DNA of 64,000 nt from Bartonella sp. 220B (GTDB lineage: Bacteria; Pseudomonadota; Alphaproteobacteria; Rhizobiales; Rhizobiaceae), in NCBI RefSeq assembly GCF_026930205.1, contig NZ_JANHOI010000002.1, positions 62,001 through 126,000 of the forward strand, in the 5' to 3' direction. The position numbers were made by a program, and so were the translations under genes. Positions 58,321 through 64,000 of this stretch are shown piece by piece (within the stretch, counting starts at the first letter, position 1; each line of letters starts with the position of its first letter). The notes beneath the pieces are model-generated. The model made no database searches and was not told the DNA's origin. It saw only the letters and a program-made list of their open reading frames with translations.

Positions 58321-61236
58321 ATGACTGTGAAAAATGAAACAATAGATTATTCGAAAACTCTTTATTTACCGCAAACCAATTTTCCTATGCGTGCAGGGTT
58401 GCCGCAAAAAGAGCTTGAATTGATAGAGCGGTGGGAAAATATGGGGCTTTATACGCAATTGCGTCAACAAGCGAAAGACCGTTCACTTTACATTCTTCAT
58501 GATGGTCCGCCTTATGCAAATGGACATATTCATATTGGTCATGCTTTAAACAAAGTTTTAAAGGATGTGATTGTTCGTTCGTTCCAAATGCGCGGTTTTA
58601 ATGCAAATTATGTTCCTGGTTGGGATTGCCATGGGCTTCCCATTGAATGGAAGATTGAAGAGAAATATCGTGCACAAGGAAAAAATAAGGATGAAGTACC
58701 CCTTAATGAATTTCGTCAAGAATGCCGTGAATTTGCACAACATTGGATAACTGTTCAAGCTGAAGAGTTTAAACGCCTCGGCGTTATTGGAGATTTTAAG
58801 ACGCCCTATACCACAATGGCTTTTCATGCAGAAGCATGCATTGCCAGAGAGTTGATGAAATTTGCTCTGTCAGATCAGATTTATCGTGGCTCAAAGCCTG
58901 TGTTGTGGTCTGTTGTAGAGCGTACGGCTTTAGCCGAGGCAGAGATTGAATATCACAATCATGAGTCAGAGGTTATTTGGGTTAAGTTTCCTGTTCTTAA
59001 AACAGATTCTCATGATTTATATGGGGCTTATGTCGTGATTTGGACGACGACTCCTTGGACCATTCCAGGTAACCGTGCGGTGAGTTATTCGTCGCAGATT
59101 TCTTATGGTGTTTATGAAGTTGAAAGTGCGGAAAATGATTTCGGTCCTCAATATGGAGAAAAACTCCTTTTTGCTGATGTGTTGGCTATGAGCTGTGCAG
59201 AAAAAGCAAAACTTATTTTGAAGCGTTTACGCAGTGTTTCAGCGGATGAACTTAAAACACTTGTTCTTTCTCATCCACTTAAAGGTTTAGCTGGAGGATA
59301 TCATTATCAGATTCCACTGCTTGATGGTTCGCACGTAACAGAGAGCGCTGGTACAGGTTTTGTTCATACAGCGCCAAGCCATGGGCGTGAAGATTTTGAA
59401 ATTTGGAATGCTTATAAGCCTTTATTGGAAAAGGCGGGTATTGATTCGTCTATACCATTTCCTGTTGATGATGCTGGTTTTTATACGAAGGATGTGCCTG
59501 GTTTGGGTCCGGATCGCGAAGGGGGACCCGCACGCGTTATTGATGATAATGGAAAAATGGGAGATGCCAATAGAGAGGTTATTAATGCTCTCATTAAAGC
59601 GGATCGGTTGTTTGCACGTGGTCGTTTAAAGCATTCTTACCCTCATAGTTGGCGTTCAAAAAAACCAGTTATTTTTCGTAATACGCCACAATGGTTTATT
59701 TCAATGGATAAAGATCTTGGAGATGGATCAACTTTACGTAGCCGTGCTCTAGAAGCTGTTTCGATGACGCGTTTTGTTCCTTCTTCTGGTCAAAACCGTT
59801 TAGCTTCTATGATAGCAGATCGTCCGGATTGGGTTCTTTCACGCCAGCGCTCTTGGGGTGTTCCTATTTGTATTTTTGCTAATGAAGAGGGTGTCATTCT
59901 GAAAGATGAGTGCGTAAATGAGCGTATTTTACAGGCTTTTGAAGCGGAAGGAGCAGATGCGTGGTTTTCTGAGGGGGCGCGTGAGCGTTTTTTAGGGGCT
60001 CGTGCCCATGAGCCTTGGGTTCAGGTTTATGATATTCTTGATGTTTGGTTTGATTCTGGAGCAAGTCATAGTTTTGTGCTAGAAGATCGGGCTGATTTGA
60101 AATGGCCTGCCGATGTTTATTTTGAAGGATCGGATCAACATCGTGGATGGTTTCAGTCTTCTCTTTTGGAAAGCTGTGGTACGCGTACCTGCTCTCCTTA
60201 TAAGACGGTGATTACACACGGTTTTACTTTGGATGAGAATGGCAGGAAAATGTCTAAATCCTTAGGTAATACAGTTGTTCCACAAGAGATCATTAAAACA
60301 TCTGGTGCGGATATTTTTCGTCTTTGGGTTATGACAACGGATTATTGGGAAGATCAACGTTTAGGAAAAACAATTCTGCAAACAAATGTGGATTCATATC
60401 GTAAATTACGCAATGCAATTCGTTGGATGCTTGGGACATTGGCGCATGATGAAGGAGAAGAAATACCTTATTGTCAACTACCGGATCTTGAAAAATTTAT
60501 ATTGCATCGACTTTTTGAACTCGATCAATTGATTAATCGCGCTTATGATGAATTTGATTTCAAAAAGATTATGCGTACATTGTTAGATTTTTCAATTACT
60601 GAATTATCAGCATTTTATTTTGATATCCGTAAAGATTCTCTTTATTGCGATGCTCCTTCATCACCAAAACGTAAAGCTTCTTTGCAGGTTGTGCGTGAAG
60701 TTTTTAAGCGCATAGTAACATGGCTTGCTCCTATGTTGCCTTTTACGATGGAAGAGGCTTGGTTGGAGTATTATCCACAAAGTCAATCGGTGCATTTGGA
60801 ACAATTTTGCCCTGTGCGAGAGGAATGGCAGAACGGATCTTTGGCTGAACGTTGGAAAAAAGTTAAACAGGTTCGTAAGGTTGTGACGGGTGCTTTAGAG
60901 CTTGAACGTGCTAATAAGCGTATTGGATCATCTTTAGAAGCCGCTCCTATTGTTTTTATTTCTAATCCCGCTTTACTAGAGGCGTTAGAGAACTTGGATA
61001 TGGCGGAAATTTGCATCACCAGTGCTTTAACAATTAGTCAGGATGTAGCGCCTGCGGATGCTTTTACTCTGAGTGATGTTGAAGGTATTGGTGTATATCC
61101 AGAGAAGGCATTGGGAAAAAAATGTGCTAGGTCTTGGCGTTATACACAAGATGTTGGCAGTGATCCAGATTATCCTGATGTATCTGCTCGTGATGCGGCG
61201 GCGCTGCGAGAATTAAAAGTGCTTGGCAAGATTTAA
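58321..61236 (+). CDS. ileS: isoleucyl-tRNA synthetase
   Basis: Class I synthetase charging tRNA-Ile. The 971 residues carry [21 protein letters not shown] (HIGH motif), the large editing domain (CP1, about 200-410, with [16 protein letters not shown]), [13 protein letters not shown], and [10 protein letters not shown] (KMSKS). The anticodon-binding domain follows. The C-terminal zinc-binding Cys cluster of Escherichia coli IleS is absent, as I recall for alphaproteobacterial enzymes. AGGGA lies 11 bases before ATG 58321. It stands 250 bp after the hbp terminator. Confidence 0.97.
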   Translation: MTVKNETIDYSKTLYLPQTNFPMRAGLPQKELELIERWENMGLYTQLRQQAKDRSLYILHDGPPYANGHIHIGHALNKVLKDVIVRSFQMRGFNANYVPGWDCHGLPIEWKIEEKYRAQGKNKDEVPLNEFRQECREFAQHWITVQAEEFKRLGVIGDFKTPYTTMAFHAEACIARELMKFALSDQIYRGSKPVLWSVVERTALAEAEIEYHNHESEVIWVKFPVLKTDSHDLYGAYVVIWTTTPWTIPGNRAVSYSSQISYGVYEVESAENDFGPQYGEKLLFADVLAMSCAEKAKLILKRLRSVSADELKTLVLSHPLKGLAGGYHYQIPLLDGSHVTESAGTGFVHTAPSHGREDFEIWNAYKPLLEKAGIDSSIPFPVDDAGFYTKDVPGLGPDREGGPARVIDDNGKMGDANREVINALIKADRLFARGRLKHSYPHSWRSKKPVIFRNTPQWFISMDKDLGDGSTLRSRALEAVSMTRFVPSSGQNRLASMIADRPDWVLSRQRSWGVPICIFANEEGVILKDECVNERILQAFEAEGADAWFSEGARERFLGARAHEPWVQVYDILDVWFDSGASHSFVLEDRADLKWPADVYFEGSDQHRGWFQSSLLESCGTRTCSPYKTVITHGFTLDENGRKMSKSLGNTVVPQEIIKTSGADIFRLWVMTTDYWEDQRLGKTILQTNVDSYRKLRNAIRWMLGTLAHDEGEEIPYCQLPDLEKFILHRLFELDQLINRAYDEFDFKKIMRTLLDFSITELSAFYFDIRKDSLYCDAPSSPKRKASLQVVREVFKRIVTWLAPMLPFTMEEAWLEYYPQSQSVHLEQFCPVREEWQNGSLAERWKKVKQVRKVVTGALELERANKRIGSSLEAAPIVFISNPALLEALENLDMAEICITSALTISQDVAPADAFTLSDVEGIGVYPEKALGKKCARSWRYTQDVGSDPDYPDVSARDAAALRELKVLGKI

Positions 61237-61434
61237 TATTTTGAGACCAAGAGATAGGAATGCGAGGTTATAAAGAGCACTATTACGATTTAAATTCTGT
61301 CATTGATGCATATAGTCTTTTATGGTAAGGGTGAGACCCGTTATTTTTCGCGAGGGGGTGGTATGTGTAGATCAGATCTCCAGTAAATCGCGAGAAGATC
61401 GATGAATCATATACTTAGGGAAATGGGATAAGCA

Positions 61435-61968
61435 GTGAAAAAACGTGAAGTGGGAATATTGCCGATAAGCATTTTAGGCATGTGCTTTATTTTAACGGGG
61501 TGTGGTCTATCTGCTCCTACCTATGGTACAGATAAGCCGGTTTCATTACAGTTTTTTGAAGATGTTGCTAACCTTGCTTCACTAACACCGAAAAATGACA
61601 ACAGTCAGCTTGTTATGAAGCCTCATCCAAAACTTGTCATACCTGAACCCGGTTCGCGCAGATTTTTACCATTGCCACAGCAGGATAGTTCTTCTAAGAG
61701 AACAGCAGCATTGAAGCAATCCCGTGGTGGAAGTAGGCGGACTATTTTTTCTCAAAAAACATCATCAGTTAATGAGCATACTAGCACTGCCAGTTCAGAA
61801 AGTGTTTCACAGTTGAATGCTAAACAACGGCAGGAATATTTACGTCGTCAAAGAGCACAAGTTGGAAGCCCGAAATATCGTCGGTATCTCACTGAGCCAC
61901 CTTTAAGTTATCGTCAGCCGGCAAAGATTGCACCTGCTAGTCGATCAGAGGGAAAGACGAAGCATTAA
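61435..61968 (+). CDS. small lipoprotein of unknown function
   Basis: A 177-residue protein starting at GTG 61435, with GGGA about 9 bases upstream. The signal peptide has a lipobox (LTGC, Cys near residue 23), so the mature protein should be lipid-anchored. The remainder is polar, rich in Ser, Pro, Arg and Gln, without clear domains (QEYLRRQRAQVGSPKYRRYL near the C-terminus). Rhizobial genomes often have a similar low-complexity lipoprotein after ileS; function unknown. Confidence 0.8.
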   Translation: MKKREVGILPISILGMCFILTGCGLSAPTYGTDKPVSLQFFEDVANLASLTPKNDNSQLVMKPHPKLVIPEPGSRRFLPLPQQDSSSKRTAALKQSRGGSRRTIFSQKTSSVNEHTSTASSESVSQLNAKQRQEYLRRQRAQVGSPKYRRYLTEPPLSYRQPAKIAPASRSEGKTKH

Positions 61969-62081
61969 AAAAGCGTAAGAAAAGAGGTGCTCAAAAAGCA
62001 GACTCGGATGAAAAGAACAGCTATGACCAGAGAGTTCTGATATTTTTAGAGATGCGCTGCTATTAAGATGATGCATTGTTT

Positions 62082-62528
62082 TTAACACCGTTTTTGTGCG
62101 AAGAAGTCTTTAAGCAGTTGAGAGGCTTCTTTTTCCTTGAAACCAGAATAGATCTCAGGTTTATGGTGACAGGTTGGTTGCTGATAAAAGCGTGGTCCGT
62201 GTTCAATCGCGCCTCCTTTGGGGTCGCTTGTTGCGTAATAGAGACGCCGTATCCGTGCAAATGAAATGGCTGCAGCACACATAGCACAAGGTTCGAGCGT
62301 TACATATAAGTCACAATCAGGAAGTCTTTCGCTTTGGAGTCTTTCACAAGCCATACGGATTACGCGCATTTCCGCGTGTCCTGTAGGATCATATGGAGCT
62401 TTTATGGAGTTACCAGCACGTGCAATGATCGTTTCCCCGCGTGTGATAATGGCACCTACAGGAACCTCATCCTTTTTTTTCGCTTCTTGCGCTTCTAAGA
62501 GAGCTATTTCCATCGGTGTCAAAGTCAT
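62082..62528 (-). CDS. tadA: tRNA-specific adenosine deaminase TadA
   Basis: Converts A34 to inosine in tRNA-Arg(ACG). The 148 residues contain the zinc and catalytic motif GHAEMRVIRMA (HAE) and LEPCAMCAAAISFARI (PCxxC), plus VPVGAIIT at the N-terminus. ATG 62513 is an alternative start. It diverges from the rluB-type gene, a conserved alphaproteobacterial arrangement. Confidence 0.94.
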   Translation of the reverse strand: MTLTPMEIALLEAQEAKKKDEVPVGAIITRGETIIARAGNSIKAPYDPTGHAEMRVIRMACERLQSERLPDCDLYVTLEPCAMCAAAISFARIRRLYYATSDPKGGAIEHGPRFYQQPTCHHKPEIYSGFKEKEASQLLKDFFAQKRC

Positions 62529-62790
62529 CGTATTCTTTCGGCAGAAGTATAGGAAACCAAAAAGATTTTTCCATAAAGAAGACTGTTGTAAAATGAATGC
62601 ACTATGATCCTTTGAAAGGGGACCTTATTTTTTTAAGGTTTAAAACAAACTTGCAAGTAAACAAGTGTATTATTATTGCTAAAGGATAGCAAATGATAAA
62701 TGATTATGTTACTTCCCCTTTTGAGATAAGAGCTATAGTGCAGATAGGCGGTTTTTTGAACGTGCCGAAAGAGATTGGTGTAAAGAACAA

Positions 62791-64000
62791 ATGAAGGAAA
62801 ACGGTGAGAGTGAACGGATTGCCAAAAGATTAGCGCGTGCAGGGGTTGCTTCACGTCGTGACGCAGAAATGATGATTTTTGCAGGCCGTATTGTTGTGAA
62901 TGGTAAAGTTGTGACAACGCCTGCTTTTAATGTGACTCGCTCTGATATTATTAAAGTTGATGGTAAACCTTTGTCTCCTATAGAAAGAACGCGATTATGG
63001 CTTTATCATAAACCAGCGGGTCTTGTTACCACGCACCGTGATCCTGAAGGTAGACCAACAGTCTTTAGTAATTTACCGAAAGGAATGCCTCGTGTTCTTT
63101 CTGTAGGGAGGCTTGATATTAATACGGAAGGGCTTTTGTTGTTAACCAATGACGGTGGTTTAGCACGTATATTAGAGCTTCCTGTAACAGGATGGGTGCG
63201 TAAATATCGGGTTCGCGCTTATGGAAAAGTAAAACAGAGTGCACTTGATAATCTGAAAAATGGTATTGCGATTGATGGTATTTTTTATGGTTCGATTGAG
63301 GCATCGATTGAACGTGAACAAGGAACAAATCTATGGATTTCTGTAGCTTTGCGTGAAGGAAAAAATCGTGAAATAAAAAATGTTCTTGGTGCATTAGGAT
63401 TATCAGTTAATCGTTTAATTCGTATTTCTTATGGTCCATTTCAACTCTCTGATTTGGAAGAGGGAGCTGTTCGTGAAATAAAAGGACGGACGTTGCGTGA
63501 GCAATTGGGTGAGCGTTTAATTATGCAAGCTAATGCAGATTTTGACTCTCCTATTCTGAAGCCTTTTTCAAATTCTGCGGTTGTTGCAGAAAGACAAAGT
63601 GATAAAAATTTTGCTATCACCAAGGGGAGTTGGATTTTTTCGAGTGGAAGGGATGTGCAACACAGACAGCGAGGTGGTTCTGCTAAGCATAGTCAATCAC
63701 GATTGGGTACAACAACTGATGAGAAATTGATTCATAAGGATAAGAATGAGGAAAGAAAAACAGGGCGTATTTTGCCTCGTTCGCGCCATTCTAATGTTTG
63801 GATGGCGCCTGGTGCACGTCCGCACAGTGTGCGTAAGAGAGCTTCCTATAGTGAGGATAGCTCTCATGATTATAAAAGTAATTTGGTTGGCAAAAAATCT
63901 TTTCATAAAGGTAAGGAAAAGTCATCAGAAGTTCAGTTTCGGGAAGAACGAGACACTCGTTTTGATCAAAGACAGAGTAAAAAATCTTTCGGTAAGACGC
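62791..64000 (+). CDS. rluB: ribosomal large-subunit pseudouridine synthase RluB type, C-terminus beyond the window
   Basis: About 403 residues are visible and the frame is open at the right edge. Residues 9-60 form an S4 RNA-binding domain ([21 protein letters not shown]). The synthase domain has [21 protein letters not shown] and the catalytic Asp in [19 protein letters not shown]. From about residue 255 a long basic, Ser/Arg/Lys-rich low-complexity tail follows, which is typical of alphaproteobacterial RluB. It would modify 23S rRNA U2605 (Escherichia coli numbering). ATG 62791 has only a weak ribosome-binding site, and no better in-frame start exists upstream. Confidence 0.92.
   Translation, partial: MKENGESERIAKRLARAGVASRRDAEMMIFAGRIVVNGKVVTTPAFNVTRSDIIKVDGKPLSPIERTRLWLYHKPAGLVTTHRDPEGRPTVFSNLPKGMPRVLSVGRLDINTEGLLLLTNDGGLARILELPVTGWVRKYRVRAYGKVKQSALDNLKNGIAIDGIFYGSIEASIEREQGTNLWISVALREGKNREIKNVLGALGLSVNRLIRISYGPFQLSDLEEGAVREIKGRTLREQLGERLIMQANADFDSPILKPFSNSAVVAERQSDKNFAITKGSWIFSSGRDVQHRQRGGSAKHSQSRLGTTTDEKLIHKDKNEERKTGRILPRSRHSNVWMAPGARPHSVRKRASYSEDSSHDYKSNLVGKKSFHKGKEKSSEVQFREERDTRFDQRQSKKSFGKT

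Overview
The window looks like a stretch of a Bartonella chromosome (Alphaproteobacteria, Hyphomicrobiales). The DNA is AT-rich. The gene order matches other rhizobial-type genomes: hslVU; rimP-nusA-ylxR-infB-rbfA-truB with rpsO-pnp; and ybeY-corC-lnt-phrR-metK-trmB. A tandem family of small outer-membrane proteins of the Bartonella hemin-binding (Hbp/Omp25-like) type lies near the right end. I cannot name the species from the sequence alone. No rRNA, tRNA, CRISPR array or intact insertion sequence was seen.

Layout. 1-2.5 kb: the start of an L-asparaginase gene (cut by the window edge) diverges from the hslV-hslU protease pair. 2.5-17.8 kb: a mostly minus-strand information-processing block with an rsmC-like rRNA methyltransferase, pnp, rpsO, truB, rbfA, infB, ylxR, nusA, rimP, trmB and metK. 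A plus-strand MFS exporter with a fused monooxygenase-like tail interrupts it. 17.8-29.9 kb (minus): a PhrR-type regulator, lnt, corC, ybeY, phoH, miaB, rimI, tsaB, a YeiH-type transporter, recR, ybaB, dnaX, and the small SRP RNA gene ffs, which is absent from protein-only views. 30-34.7 kb: gene-poor DNA around a small secreted protein, pheA, kdsB and a membrane-anchored cytochrome c.

34.7-38.3 kb is the accessory island. A recognisable microcin C-type MccB adenylyltransferase is broken by one stop and three homopolymer indels. It is followed, with an ATGA overlap, by an intact MccC-like MFS exporter. Next come the scattered remains of a peptide ABC-transporter ATPase resembling YejF, interrupted by about 600 bp holding an unknown 83-90 residue ORF. 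I read this as a decaying peptide-nucleotide (microcin C-like) antibiotic locus whose export/immunity gene is still open.

38.3-51.4 kb returns to core genes: a MoeB/ThiF-type E1 enzyme, gshB, the complete pstSCAB-phoU phosphate operon, a SleB-type cell-wall hydrolase lipoprotein, an M29 aminopeptidase, mutM, an M20 dipeptidase and a short RNase D-like exonuclease ending in a strong terminator.

51.9-58.1 kb holds a small basic secreted protein and four tandem Hbp paralogues. Each paralogue has the same short motif (core CATTTTTACTACAGAT) 50-60 bp before its start codon, suggesting one shared regulator, plausibly the heme/iron control known for this family. The fourth paralogue is about twice the normal length because one loop carries a roughly 310-residue insert with 12-bp tandem repeats and a His-rich segment. 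The window ends with ileS, a small lipoprotein, tadA and the 5' part of an rluB-type pseudouridine synthase. Family assignments come from reading motifs by eye; no database search was possible.
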